Positions 45,916-55,267 are shown, numbered from the stretch's first letter. The stretch: 59,862 nucleotides of DNA from Bradyrhizobium sp. 139 (GCF_023074175.1 NZ_JADPKS010000026.1:1-59862), one strand, 5' to 3'. The notes: generated from the letters alone by a model not told the origin. Numbers and translations: made by a program.

Positions 45916-47412
45916 ATGTTGTCTGGATGGCGCGAAGTCACGGCCCGTCGGCCGTGGCGCATTTCGGCGAAGCTGCTGATCATATCGTCCGTCGTGACGG
46001 TGATCGGCTTTTCCGCCATTTGCGTCAACGTCATGCTCGACATGCGCCGCGGCGAGGAGGCCCTCGCCCGCCAGACGCTGGAAAATCTGGCCACCTCCAT
46101 CGAAGCAGATGTCAGCCGCAACATCGAGATCTACGACCTCTCCCTGAAGGCGGTCGCCAGCAACATGCTGCTGCCGGAGATCAACACGGTCTCGAAGCCG
46201 ATCCGTCACCTGATCCTGTTCGATCACGCGACCACGGCGAGGCACTTCGGCGCCATCCAGGTGTTCGATGCCGACGGCAAGCTGACCATCGACGCCTCCA
46301 CGCTGGATCCCCTGCTGCAGAACCGGAGCGAGGAGGATTACTTCAGGGTTCACCGCGACAATCCCGCCGCCGGCCTCTTCATCAGCCGTCCGATGCTGTT
46401 CCGCGGCGGCTATTCCATCGTGCTGAGCCGGCGCATCAGCGATACCGACGGCGGCTTCATGGGGGTCGTCGCCGGCTCGATCCGCTTCAGCTATTTCCAC
46501 GAATTGTTCGAGCGACTGAACCTCGACCCTGAAGACACCATCACCGTGCTCAAGCGCGATCGCACCATCATGATGCGTCGGCCGTTCGATCTCGACATCA
46601 TCGGCACGAATCTGAACGACCGCCAGGCCTGGAAGGCCGACAATCTTCGGGTGGGCACGTCCTATTCGGGACAGGGCCCGGTCGATCCGACGCCGCGGCT
46701 CTATGCGCGCAGCGGCGACAGCGGACCGCTGTTCGTGGTGGCAGGCAAACCGCTGAACGTCGTGTTCGCGCTGTGGCAGCGGGAGGCGCTTCGCATCGGC
46801 GCCGTGGTGCTGGTGCTCGCACTGTTCGTGCTGGGCTCGGCGATCGGGCTCGCCCGCGAGATCGGCCGGCGCGCCGACGCCGAAAGCAAGCTCGAGGAGA
46901 TGGCGACGACGGACGCGCTGACCGGTCTGAAGAACCGCCGCAAGTTCGATCATGTCATCGACAGCGAGTGGCGGCGCGCCATGCGCCAGAAGGCACCGGT
47001 CGCGCTGCTGATGATCGATGCCGATCACTTCAAGGCCTATAACGACACGTTCGGCCACCAGGCCGGCGACCAGGTGCTAGTCGGCATCGCCATCTGCATT
47101 TCCGATTCAGTGAGCCGCGCCGGCGATTGCGCCGCGCGCTATGGCGGCGAGGAGTTCGCCGTGCTGCTGCCGAACACCTCGGCCACCGATGCCTTTGAGG
47201 TCGCCGAGGCGATTCGCCTGAAGGTGCAGGGCTGGTCCGACGACCAGGCGGCATCGACGGTGTCCTGCGGCATCGCCAGCCTCGTTCCCGCGAACGGCAT
47301 GGACTGGGCGATCCTGGTCGCCGCCGCCGACAAGGCGCTCTATGCGGCCAAAGCCGGCGGCCGCAACCAGTCGGTGGTCGCGAGCCTGCCGAAGCTGTCG
47401 CTGGTGGCGTGA
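45916..47412 (+). CDS. Membrane diguanylate cyclase with periplasmic Cache-type sensor
   Basis: A 498-residue protein started at MLSGWREVTARRPWR. Helix 1 lies at about 18-40, a periplasmic double-Cache-like (PDC) domain at about 45-305 (FDADGKLTIDAS, FISRPMLFRGGY), and helix 2 at about 310-335. A GGDEF domain follows with the intact active site GGEEF at 410-414 (ARYGGEEFAVLLP) and DADHFKAYNDTFGHQAGD. It should make c-di-GMP in response to a periplasmic ligand. The start ATG follows ggagctagcc. Confidence 0.92.
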   Translation: MLSGWREVTARRPWRISAKLLIISSVVTVIGFSAICVNVMLDMRRGEEALARQTLENLATSIEADVSRNIEIYDLSLKAVASNMLLPEINTVSKPIRHLILFDHATTARHFGAIQVFDADGKLTIDASTLDPLLQNRSEEDYFRVHRDNPAAGLFISRPMLFRGGYSIVLSRRISDTDGGFMGVVAGSIRFSYFHELFERLNLDPEDTITVLKRDRTIMMRRPFDLDIIGTNLNDRQAWKADNLRVGTSYSGQGPVDPTPRLYARSGDSGPLFVVAGKPLNVVFALWQREALRIGAVVLVLALFVLGSAIGLAREIGRRADAESKLEEMATTDALTGLKNRRKFDHVIDSEWRRAMRQKAPVALLMIDADHFKAYNDTFGHQAGDQVLVGIAICISDSVSRAGDCAARYGGEEFAVLLPNTSATDAFEVAEAIRLKVQGWSDDQAASTVSCGIASLVPANGMDWAILVAAADKALYAAKAGGRNQSVVASLPKLSLVA

Positions 47413-47416
47413 GGGG

Positions 47417-48292
47417 CTACTGCCCCAAGTACTTCTTCATCTCCGCGATCAAGCCGTCACGCAGCTCGGGCCGCTTCAGGCCGTAGGCGATGTTGGCGCG
47501 GAGGAAGCCGGGCTTGGAGCCGCAATCATGGCGCTCGCCCTCGAACTCGACGCCGTAGAATTTCTGCGACTTGGCCAGCCCGATCATGGCGTCGGTAAGC
47601 TGGATCTCGCCGCCGGCGCCGCGCTCCTGGGTCTCCAGTATCTCGAAGATTTCCGGCTGGAGGATATAGCGGCCGGTGATGGAGAGATTGGAGGGCGCGG
47701 TGCCCTTGGCCGGCTTCTCGACCATGCCGTCGACCTCGAACATCTTGCCGGTGCGTTTGCCGACGCCGCAGATGCCGTATTGATGGGTGAGATGCTCGGG
47801 CACCGCCTCAACCGCGACGACGTTGGATTTTTCGCCGAGCGATGAAGCCGTCTCGATCATCTGCTTCAGGCAGCCGGGCGTGTTGAGCACGAGCTCGTCC
47901 GGCAGCACGACCGCAAACGGCTCGTTGCCGACGATGTCGCGCGCGCACCAGACCGCGTGACCGAGGCCGAGCGGCGCCTGCTGGCGGGTGAAGCTGACGG
48001 CGCCGGCCTTCGGCTGGTTCTGCGCCAGGATTTCCTGCTCGGCCTTCTTGCCGCGCGCGGCCAGCGTGGAATCGAGCTCGAACATCTGGTCGAAGTGGTC
48101 TTCGATGACATTTTTGTTGCGGCCGGTGACGAAGATGAAGTGCTCGATGCCGGCTTCCCTCGCCTCGTCATAGACGTACTGGATCAGCGGCTTGTCGACG
48201 ATGGTCAGCATTTCCTTCGGCATCGCCTTGGTGGCGGGCAGGACGCGGGTGCCGAGGCCGGCGACGGGGAATACGGCTTTGCGAATTTTCAT
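47417..48292 (-). CDS. galU: UTP-glucose-1-phosphate uridylyltransferase
   Basis: A 291-residue GalU. It has the N-terminal nucleotide motif VFPVAGLGTRVLPATKAMPKE (about 8-28, PAT-K-PKE signature), DKPLIQYVYDEA, GLGHAVWCA, and VEKPAKGTAPSNL near residue 200. It forms UDP-glucose for exopolysaccharide, LPS and glucan synthesis. The length is normal. It stands alone, convergent with the diguanylate cyclase gene five bases away. Confidence 0.95.
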   Translation of the reverse strand: MKIRKAVFPVAGLGTRVLPATKAMPKEMLTIVDKPLIQYVYDEAREAGIEHFIFVTGRNKNVIEDHFDQMFELDSTLAARGKKAEQEILAQNQPKAGAVSFTRQQAPLGLGHAVWCARDIVGNEPFAVVLPDELVLNTPGCLKQMIETASSLGEKSNVVAVEAVPEHLTHQYGICGVGKRTGKMFEVDGMVEKPAKGTAPSNLSITGRYILQPEIFEILETQERGAGGEIQLTDAMIGLAKSQKFYGVEFEGERHDCGSKPGFLRANIAYGLKRPELRDGLIAEMKKYLGQ

Positions 48293-48466
48293 GTGATGGA
48301 TCGAATACCTGAGGACACATGTGAAGCGAGCAATGGCAACTTGCTAGCCTGTTTGCAGCCGCTAACAAAGGCGGATGTGGGGCCTCGCCCGCACAGAGTT
48401 AAGAAAAAGGCCGCCACCAAAATTTCACCTTTGTTAAGCTATTGGCAACGCTAACCAGGCCTCCTG

Positions 48467-49882
48467 ATGGCGGATTTTCAGGCCGACGGGTGGGACATGA
48501 TGCAATCAGTGGCAGGGCTGGCAAAACCGGCTGGATTTCTGACCGGCGCAACGATGATTGCGGCCGCTTTGCTGCTGCCGGCTTGCGCGCACGCGCAGGC
48601 CCAGAACGGCCTGTCGAACCTGTTCGGCGGCATCTTCTCCGGCCCGAATCCGGCGTCTTCGCAAGCCGCGCCCGGCCCCGGCGGCGCACCACCCTGGAGC
48701 GGCGAGGACGGAGCCTCCGGCCATCCGCTGATGACGGCGGCGGCGATCCGCGAAGCCGCGGGCAATTTCAGCAATTGCGTCGCCGCGATGTGGCCGGATG
48801 CCGCACGCCGCGGCATCACGCAGGAGAACTTTCAGCGCTTCACCGCAGGCCTCAGCCCCGATCTGCGCATCATGGACCTCATGGATTCGCAGCCGGAATT
48901 CACCAAATCGATCTGGGACTATCTCGACATCCTCGTGAACGACAACCGGCTCGCCAAGGGCCGCGAGGTCCTCGCCAAATACAAGGCGCAGTTCGACACT
49001 ACCGAAAGGGCCACGGGCGTCGACCGCTATATCATTGCCGCGATCTGGGGCATCGAGTCCAACTACTCGACGCAGATGGGCGACCGCAGCGTGCTGCAAT
49101 CGACCGCGACGCTCGCCTGCATCGGCCGCCGCCAGGGCTATTTCAAGGACGAATTCCTTTCCGCGCTGGAGATCCTCAACCGCGGCGATCTCAGGCCCGA
49201 GCAGATGCGCGGCTCCTGGGCCGGCGCCTTCGGTCCGACGCAGTTCATGCCGACCGCGTTCAAGCGCTTTGCCGTGGATGGCGATGGCGACGGACGATGC
49301 GACGTCGTCGACAATCCCACCGACCTGATCGCCTCCACCGCCAACAATCTGAAGAAGGACGGCTGGCAGGCCGGCCAGACCTGGGGCTTTGAGGTCGTGG
49401 TGCCCCCGGGCTTCAACTACATGCTGGCCGATCGCGCCAAGGCGATGACGATCGCGCAGTGGGGGAAGCTCGGGCTCAAGCGCCCGGCCAACCAGCTCTT
49501 CCCGCATCCGGCGGAAAAGGCCTATCTGCTGGCGCCCGCCGGCGCGCAGGGACCGGGCTTCCTGATGCTGCAGAATTACCGCGTCATCATGAAGTACAAT
49601 CCGGCCGAGGCCTATGCGCTGGCGATCGGCCATTTCGCCGACCGGCTGCGCGGCGGTCAGCCCTTCGTGCAGCCCTGGCCGCGGCAGGAACGGGAGCTGT
49701 CCCGGACCGAGCGGCTGGAATTGCAGCAGCTGCTGGCTCAGCGCGGCTTCTACAAGGGCACCCCGGACGGCCAGTTCGGCGGCCAGACCCGGGAGGCGCT
49801 GCGCAGCTTCCAGGCCTCGATCGGGGTCGCCGCCGACGGATTTGCCTCCTCGGACGTGCTGGAACGGCTGCGCGGGCGGTAA
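48467..49882 (+). CDS. Lytic murein transglycosylase (MltB-type) with peptidoglycan-binding domain
   Basis: A 471-residue protein. A signal sequence lies at about residues 12-43 (LTGATMIAAALLLPACAHAQ); a start at the methionine at residue 11 or 12 is possible. The catalytic domain has the active Glu197 in AAIWGIESNYSTQMG, then GAFGPTQFMPTAF and NPTDLIASTANNLKKDGW. A PG_binding_1 domain closes the protein (LQQLLAQRGFYKGTPDGQFG, about 410-465). It cleaves peptidoglycan with formation of 1,6-anhydromuramic acid in the periplasm. Confidence 0.93.
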   Translation: MADFQADGWDMMQSVAGLAKPAGFLTGATMIAAALLLPACAHAQAQNGLSNLFGGIFSGPNPASSQAAPGPGGAPPWSGEDGASGHPLMTAAAIREAAGNFSNCVAAMWPDAARRGITQENFQRFTAGLSPDLRIMDLMDSQPEFTKSIWDYLDILVNDNRLAKGREVLAKYKAQFDTTERATGVDRYIIAAIWGIESNYSTQMGDRSVLQSTATLACIGRRQGYFKDEFLSALEILNRGDLRPEQMRGSWAGAFGPTQFMPTAFKRFAVDGDGDGRCDVVDNPTDLIASTANNLKKDGWQAGQTWGFEVVVPPGFNYMLADRAKAMTIAQWGKLGLKRPANQLFPHPAEKAYLLAPAGAQGPGFLMLQNYRVIMKYNPAEAYALAIGHFADRLRGGQPFVQPWPRQERELSRTERLELQQLLAQRGFYKGTPDGQFGGQTREALRSFQASIGVAADGFASSDVLERLRGR

Positions 49883-50053
49883 AATCGCGCCGAAAGTAAC
49901 CCTGAACAGGGATTTTGCTCGCTCGTCTTGACGGGGACGGCTGTTCCCCGGTGTATGGCAGACGAATCTGCAAAGAGAATCCGCCTGTTTGCGGCCCGAT
50001 TCCGTTACTATATTGGACCTGTTCTGATCCCCATTGCGCGTGCCCGAGATCGC

Positions 50054-51778
50054 ATGTCGAAGCCGAAGTCTTTCTTCAAGGCGCTGACCGAGACCGGCCC
50101 GTTGATCGCGCTGGGGACGGCGCTTGCGATCCTGGTGTCGATCGCGGGACCCGCCTCGGCGCAGTTCTTCAACTTCCCCGGCTTCGGCGGTCCGCCGCAG
50201 CGCGCGGCCCCGCCGCCGCGAAACGGCGGAGGCGGCGGATGGTTCGGCGGCGACTTCTTCGCGCCGTTCCAGCAGCAACAGCCGCAAGCACCGCGCCAGG
50301 ATTTTTCGCGCGCGCCGGCGCCGGCCAAGCGCGACACCATCCCCGATAAGAACGTGCTGGTGATCGGCGACGCCACGGCCGACTGGCTCGCCTACGGTCT
50401 CGAAGACGCCTACACCGAGCAGCCCGACATGGGCGTGATCCGCAAGCACAAGACCACGTCCGGCCTGATCAAGTACCAGCCGAAGGGCGAGCCCTCGGAC
50501 TGGGCGGCCGCTGCGAAGGGCATTCTCGAGACCGAGAAGCCTGACGTTATCGTCGTCATGCTCGGCCTCAACGACCGCATTTCGATCCGCGAGCCTGTCG
50601 CAGACAAATCAGACAAGGCGACGGACAAGGACAAGAAGAACGACAAGGGTGCGCGCGCCAAGCCGCAAGGAAAACCGGGTGACGCCAAGCCCGGCGACAA
50701 CAAGCCGGGCGATGCAAAGCCCGGTGACACCGCAGCCAAGCCCGACGACAAGCCCGCCGATACCGACCTGCCGCAGGACGATGCCGACAACGCCGATACC
50801 CCGGCGGCAGCCCCCGAAAAGAGCGCGCGCAACCCGAACGGCCTCTACGAATTCCGCGACGAGCGCTGGGTCGAGCTCTATGGCAAGAAGATCGAGGAGC
50901 TGGCCAACGTCCTCAAGTCCAAGGGTGTGCCGGTGCTCTGGGTCGGCCTGCCCGCGATCCGCGGCCCGAAGGGCACGGCGGACATGCTGTTCCTGGATTC
51001 GCTCTATCGCGAAGGCGCGGCCAAGGCTGGCATCACCTATGTCGATGTCTGGGACGGTTTTGTCGATGAAGCCGGCCGCTTCCTCCAGAAGGGACCGGAC
51101 TTCGAAGGCCAGATCCGTCAGCTGCGCAGCTATGACGGCGTCTATTTCACAAAACCCGGCGCACGCAAGCTCGCCCATTATGTCGAACGCGAGATCACGC
51201 GGCTGCTCGCGGGGCGCTCCGGCCCGATTGCGCTGCCGAGCGAACCGGCAACGCCCGACACCAGCGCCGAGCCCGGCAAGCCCGCGCCGCGGCCGCTGGC
51301 CGGACCGATCGTGCCGCTGGTTGCGGCCTCGATCTCGACCGATCAATTGCTGGGCGGCCCAGGCACACGTCCCGCCGCCGTCGATGCGCTCGCTGCGAAG
51401 ACGATGGTGAAGGGTGAGCCGCTGGCCGCCCCGGCCGGCCGTGCCGATGATTATGCCTGGCCGCGCCGCGAAGTCGGCCGCGAGCAGGCCAAGGGCGATA
51501 TGCCGATGGCGGCGACGACGCCCGACGGCAGCGCCGCTCACGGCACACCGGGTGCAGCCGCCGCGATCGCGCCGCCAAGACTGGCGCCGAAGAAGCCGCC
51601 GCTGCCGCAGCAGCCAGCGCAGGCAAACCCGTCATTGCGTGATTTCTTCGGCTTCGGCTCTCCGCAGCCACCGCCGCGTCAATTGGCGCCGGCGCCAGGG
51701 CCGCGCAATCCAAATCAGAACCCCGCGATCCCGCGTCCGCCGGGCAACGTCGGGCGATCGGCGGAAGTGCTTCGGTAG
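50054..51778 (+). CDS. DUF459 SGNH-fold protein with replaced catalytic residues
   Basis: Started at MSKPKSFFKAL, the product is 574 residues: a signal or anchor helix (about 18-38), a Gly/Pro/Gln-rich linker, then the DUF459 SGNH-hydrolase domain. Block I reads VLVIGDATADW where the nucleophile Ser of GDS is Ala. Block III is GLNDR (intact N and D), and block V reads YDGVYFTKPG where the catalytic His of DGVHFT is Tyr. An insertion of KPGDAKPGDNKPGD repeats lies inside the domain. It is probably a catalytically dead or altered periplasmic protein. Confidence 0.75.
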   Translation: MSKPKSFFKALTETGPLIALGTALAILVSIAGPASAQFFNFPGFGGPPQRAAPPPRNGGGGGWFGGDFFAPFQQQQPQAPRQDFSRAPAPAKRDTIPDKNVLVIGDATADWLAYGLEDAYTEQPDMGVIRKHKTTSGLIKYQPKGEPSDWAAAAKGILETEKPDVIVVMLGLNDRISIREPVADKSDKATDKDKKNDKGARAKPQGKPGDAKPGDNKPGDAKPGDTAAKPDDKPADTDLPQDDADNADTPAAAPEKSARNPNGLYEFRDERWVELYGKKIEELANVLKSKGVPVLWVGLPAIRGPKGTADMLFLDSLYREGAAKAGITYVDVWDGFVDEAGRFLQKGPDFEGQIRQLRSYDGVYFTKPGARKLAHYVEREITRLLAGRSGPIALPSEPATPDTSAEPGKPAPRPLAGPIVPLVAASISTDQLLGGPGTRPAAVDALAAKTMVKGEPLAAPAGRADDYAWPRREVGREQAKGDMPMAATTPDGSAAHGTPGAAAAIAPPRLAPKKPPLPQQPAQANPSLRDFFGFGSPQPPPRQLAPAPGPRNPNQNPAIPRPPGNVGRSAEVLR

Positions 51779-51783
51779 TCGAT

Positions 51784-51902
51784 CTCGTGTCCTGGACGCG
51801 CTGCAACGCGCAGAGCCGGGACCCAGCTCTTGCGATATCCGCAACGAACAGACCCCGGCTCAGCAACGCGGCGTTGCGCGCCGTATTGCGTCCGGGGCAC
51901 GT
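51784..51902. repeat. Extragenic repeat (gtcctggacgcg...ccggggcac family), copy 2
   Basis: A copy of the 21342-21466 element: gtgtcctggacgcgctgcaa on the left, a ccggctcagcaacgcgg block in the middle, gcgtccggggcacg on the right. It sits between the DUF459 gene and the convergent CsbD-like gene. Confidence 0.7.
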
Positions 51903-51918
51903 TGGATGGAGCCTTGGC

Positions 51919-52293
51919 TCAGCCGTAGTAGCGCCGGCGCGTCGGCGGGCGGCGCGCGGGGCGCGACATCAGAAGCGCGAGTGCGAAACCGATACCGCCG
52001 GCGACAAGCAGCGCGCCGAGCGGATTGTCCTGCACCTTCTTCGAAATCGCCTGCGTGCCATCGCGCAAAGTGTCGCCGCTGTTCTCGTAAGCGTCCTTGG
52101 CGTAGCCGGCCGCCGTCTCGCCGGCGTCACGTACGGCATCCTTGGCCTGGCCGTAAAGATCCTGCACCGTGCCGGCGGCTTCCCGCGCCTTGCCCGACGC
52201 CTGTGTCTGCGCATCGCCAGCGAGATCACCGACGGCGCCTTCCGCACGCCCAGCGAATTCCTTGGCCGATCCGACGATCCGATCCTTGTCCAT
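51919..52293 (-). CDS. CsbD-like stress protein with C-terminal membrane helix
   Basis: A 124-residue protein started at MDKDRIVGSAKEFAGRA. The first 60 residues match the CsbD family (KEFAGRAEGAVGDLAGDAQT), whose members are stress-induced. The middle has YGQAKDAVRDAGE and YAKDAYENSGD repeats, then a glycine zipper-like helix (GALLVAGGIGFALALLM, about 97-113) and an Arg-rich tail. The helix could dock to the membrane, resembling the DUF883/ElaB layout. It is upstream-facing relative to the SDR genes. Confidence 0.78.
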   Translation of the reverse strand: MDKDRIVGSAKEFAGRAEGAVGDLAGDAQTQASGKAREAAGTVQDLYGQAKDAVRDAGETAAGYAKDAYENSGDTLRDGTQAISKKVQDNPLGALLVAGGIGFALALLMSRPARRPPTRRRYYG

Positions 52294-52355
52294 GATGCTC
52301 CTCCTCGGGGGTCTGCCCAAGTAACCGATCAGGCGCATCGCAGTTCCATGGCCGC

Positions 52356-53093
52356 CTAGAGAATGAGCCCGCCGTCGACGACAAGCGTTTGACCGATCAT
52401 GTAAGAGGACAATGGAGAGGCCAGGAACAATGCCGCGCCCGCCATGTCGGCCGGCGTGCCCAATCGCCGCAGCGGAATGCGTGAAAGTGCGCTTTCGAGC
52501 CGCTTGGGATTGTCGGTCGTCACCTTCGTCATCTTGGTGTCGACGAGGCCGGGCGCGATACCATTGACGCGGATGCCATCCTCCGCCCAGGCCTCGCCCA
52601 GCGTCCGCGTCAATCCGACGGCGCCGGTCTTCGAGGCGTTGTAGGCGGGATTGCCCATGGTGGAATGATAGGCCGCGGTCGAGGACACCATGATCAGCGC
52701 GCCCTTGGCATCGCGCAACATGGAATGAAACCGGGTCGCGCAGGCCATCAGGCTCATCAGATTGACCTCGACGACCTCGCGGAAGCCAGCCATCTCGAAC
52801 TCGCCGCGGCGATAAAGCACCGCGCCCTGCGCGAGCACGAGCACATCGAGACGGTCGAAGGACGGCTTGAACGCTTCGATCGCGCCGGCCTTGCCGACAT
52901 CGAGCTGCGCATAAGGAAGACCCGTGAGATCGGAGCCTTCTCCCGCCGAATATTCCGCAGGCTGAGCACGCGTGCCGCAGACTGCAACTTGTGCCCCCCG
53001 GGTACGGAAGGCTTGCGCGATGCCGTTGCCGATGCCGCTGGAACCGCCGACCACCAGCACCTGCTTGCCTGAGAAATCGAGCTCGTTCGCCAT
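52356..53093 (-). CDS. SDR family oxidoreductase (classical type)
   Basis: A 245-residue Rossmann-fold dehydrogenase started at MANELDFSGKQVLVVGG. The NAD(P) motif GGSSGIGNGIA is at about residues 15-25. The catalytic Ser and YxxxK are present in VSSTAAYHST and AYNASK, and VDGG closes the protein. It oxidises or reduces a carbonyl or alcohol; the substrate is unknown. The longer frame to 53345 crosses the divergent promoter. A second SDR gene is divergent, 99 bases away. Confidence 0.9.
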   Translation of the reverse strand: MANELDFSGKQVLVVGGSSGIGNGIAQAFRTRGAQVAVCGTRAQPAEYSAGEGSDLTGLPYAQLDVGKAGAIEAFKPSFDRLDVLVLAQGAVLYRRGEFEMAGFREVVEVNLMSLMACATRFHSMLRDAKGALIMVSSTAAYHSTMGNPAYNASKTGAVGLTRTLGEAWAEDGIRVNGIAPGLVDTKMTKVTTDNPKRLESALSRIPLRRLGTPADMAGAALFLASPLSSYMIGQTLVVDGGLIL

Positions 53094-53192
53094 CGAGGCC
53101 TCCCGTTTTGTCTTGCTTGTTTGACCTGTCTGCGGATCGATGCCAGCCTTGTCAATCGCATAACAAGACACAAGACGGCGCGAGGAAACAGC

Positions 53193-53972
53193 ATGTCCGA
53201 TTTCAAGCAGCTCAGCCGGTCCGTGAAGGGCTTGACCGTTCTCGTCACGGGTGCGGCGAGCGGCATGGGCCGCGCAACCGCGCGCGTGTTCGCCGTTGAG
53301 GGTGCAAACGTCGCCGTCACCGATCATGACGAACAAGGCGCGCATGCAATTGCCAAGGAGATCGCGGCGAGCGGTGGTTCAGCGAAGGCGTGGAAGCTCG
53401 ATGTCGCCGACGGCGGCGAGATCAAGCACGTGATTGCCGATGTCGCCGCGCATTTTGGCGGGCTCGATATCGTCGTCAACAATGCCGGGATCTCCGTGCG
53501 TGTCGCGATCGACGACGAGGCCTATGAGGACGCCTGGGCCAAGGGCATCGCGGTGATGCTGACAGCGCACCCGCGCATCATCCGCGCCGCGCTGCCGCAC
53601 CTGCGCAAGTCGAAGAGTCCGCGCATCGTCAACATCGCCTCGACCGAGGCGCTCGGCGCCACCGCACTGCACAGCCCCTATTCGGCGGCGAAGGGCGGTG
53701 TGGCGAGCCTCACGCGCTCGCTCGCCGTCGAGCTCGGCCGCGAAGGCATCATGGTCAACTGCATCTGCCCGGGGCCGATCCGCACCGGGATCACCGACCG
53801 CATCTCCGAGGAGCACAAGACCATCTACGCCAAGCGCCGCACTGCGCTTCTGCGCTATGGCGATCCCGAAGAGGTCGCGCATATGACGCTGAGCCTGTGC
53901 CTGCCGGCGGCATCGTTCCTGACCGGCGCGGTGATCCCGGTCGACGGCGGCCTGATGGCGCGCAACGCGTGA
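53193..53972 (+). CDS. SDR family oxidoreductase
   Basis: A 259-residue SDR started at MSDFKQLSRSVKGLTV. It has a Rossmann GxxxGxG in TGAASGMGRATA, NNAG in VVNNAGISV, catalytic Ser in IASTEALG, and YSAAK matching YxxxK. It ends in IPVDGGLMARNA. It is divergent from the first SDR and on the same strand as the TfdA-like dioxygenase 214 bases downstream, separated by a palindromic repeat. The three may act in one catabolic pathway, by inference. Confidence 0.88.
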   Translation: MSDFKQLSRSVKGLTVLVTGAASGMGRATARVFAVEGANVAVTDHDEQGAHAIAKEIAASGGSAKAWKLDVADGGEIKHVIADVAAHFGGLDIVVNNAGISVRVAIDDEAYEDAWAKGIAVMLTAHPRIIRAALPHLRKSKSPRIVNIASTEALGATALHSPYSAAKGGVASLTRSLAVELGREGIMVNCICPGPIRTGITDRISEEHKTIYAKRRTALLRYGDPEEVAHMTLSLCLPAASFLTGAVIPVDGGLMARNA

Positions 53973-53988
53973 GAGCCATCAGAGGGGC

Positions 53989-54079
53989 GTAGCCCGGATG
54001 GAGCGCAGCGCAATCCGGGAGGTCTATCCGCGAGGCGAGAATCCCGGATTACGCAGCGCTCCATCCGGGCTACGGCTGC
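53989..54079. repeat. Extragenic palindrome (cgtagcccggatggagcgcag)
   Basis: The arms gtagcccggatggagcgc (53989-54006) and its complement gcgctccatccgggctac (54056-54073) frame an inner aatccggga/tcccggatt pair. This is a near-perfect long palindrome found widely in rhizobial intergenic DNA. It may terminate the SDR transcript. Confidence 0.8.
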
Positions 54080-54102
54080 GGCTACGGGCTGCCATGCACA
54101 GC

Positions 54103-54119
54103 CAGCGTTGACAACGCTG
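54103..54119 (+). promoter_or_regulatory. Perfect palindromic operator over a -35-like box upstream of the TfdA-like gene
   Basis: cagcgttg-a-caacgctg is a perfect 17-base palindrome 67 bases upstream of the dioxygenase ATG. It overlaps TTGACA (54109-54114), which is followed after 16 bases by TAGCTT, a weak -10 match. The arrangement is that of a repressor site over a promoter. No regulator gene is adjacent. Confidence 0.5.
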
Positions 54120-54186
54120 ATCGCGGGAGTAGCTTTTTCACCAGCAGAGCGGGACCAACCGCTCGCGGTTCGCGGGAGAAAACGCC

Positions 54187-55074
54187 ATGACGATCGCCAT
54201 CCGGCAGCTTCAGAAGCATTTTGTCGGCGAGGTTTCCGGCCTCGATCTGCGGAAGCCTCTCACCGCGGCCGAGGCGCGCGAGGTCGAGGCCGCCATGGAC
54301 AAATATGCGGTGCTGGTGTTCCACGACCAGGACATCACCGACGGGCAGCAGATGGCCTTCGCGCTGAATTTCGGCCAGCGCGAGGACGCGCGCGGCGGCA
54401 CCGCGACGAAGGAAAAGGATTACAGGCTCCAGTCCGGCCTCAACGACGTCTCCAATCTCGGCAAGGACGGCAGGCCGCTGGCGAAGGACAGCCGCGCGCA
54501 TCTGTTCAACCTCGGCAACTGCCTGTGGCATTCCGACAGCTCGTTCCGTCCCATCCCGGCAAAATTCTCGCTGCTGTCGGCGCGGGTGGTGAACCCGAAA
54601 GGCGGCAATACCGAATTCGCCGATATGCGCGCAGCCTATGACGCGCTGGACGACGACACCAAGGCGGAGATCGAGGATCTCGTCTGCGAGCACTCGCTGA
54701 TGTATTCGCGGGGATCGCTCGGCTTCACCGAGTACACCGACGACGAAAAGCAGATGTTCAAGCCGGTGCTGCAACGGCTGGTGCGCACCCATCCCGTGCA
54801 TCGCCGCAAGTCGCTCTATCTCTCATCGCATGCGGGCAAGATCGTCAGCATGAGCGTGCCGGAGGGCCGGCTGCTGCTGCGCGATCTGAACGAACATGCG
54901 ACGCAAGGCGAGTTCGTCTACGTCCACAAATGGAAGCTGCATGATCTCGTGATGTGGGACAACCGCCAGACCATGCATCGCGTCCGCCGCTACGATCAAT
55001 CCCAGCCCCGCGACATGCGCCGCGCGACCGTGGCGGGGACAGAGCCGACGGTACAGCAGCAGGCGGCGGAGTAG
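54187..55074 (+). CDS. TauD/TfdA family Fe(II)/2-oxoglutarate dioxygenase
   Basis: A 295-residue non-heme iron dioxygenase. The iron ligands are H115 and D117 in LWHSDSSFRP and H264 in NRQTMHRVRRY. The 2-oxoglutarate Arg lies in RRATVAG near residue 280. The sequence GGNTEFADMRAAYDALDD is close to TfdA, which splits 2,4-D and other aryloxyacids, and to the TfdA-alpha type known from Bradyrhizobium. Taurine or other substrates are possible. A perfect palindrome lies over its probable promoter. Confidence 0.88.
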   Translation: MTIAIRQLQKHFVGEVSGLDLRKPLTAAEAREVEAAMDKYAVLVFHDQDITDGQQMAFALNFGQREDARGGTATKEKDYRLQSGLNDVSNLGKDGRPLAKDSRAHLFNLGNCLWHSDSSFRPIPAKFSLLSARVVNPKGGNTEFADMRAAYDALDDDTKAEIEDLVCEHSLMYSRGSLGFTEYTDDEKQMFKPVLQRLVRTHPVHRRKSLYLSSHAGKIVSMSVPEGRLLLRDLNEHATQGEFVYVHKWKLHDLVMWDNRQTMHRVRRYDQSQPRDMRRATVAGTEPTVQQQAAE

Positions 55075-55089
55075 GCGTCACGCACTCTT

Positions 55090-55249
55090 GTCGTCCCGGA
55101 CGAGCGAAGCGACGATCCGGGACCCATAGCCACAGGCCGTTGTGGTTAGGTTACGAAGGCTCGGAATTGCAGCTTAGCAAGACAACTCCACCCTGGGATT
55201 ATGGGTCCCGGATCTGCGCGCGCTTGGGGCGCGCTTGTCGGGGACGACG
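55090..55249. repeat. Extragenic repeat (gatccgggacccatagccac family), copy 2
   Basis: The left block gtcgtcccggacgagcgaag with gggacccatagccacagg, and the right block gggattatgggtcccggat with gcttgtcggggacga, are near-complements. The same organisation is seen at 56966-57122. Confidence 0.75.
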
Positions 55250-55267
55250 GCGAGAATGTTGCGCCAG

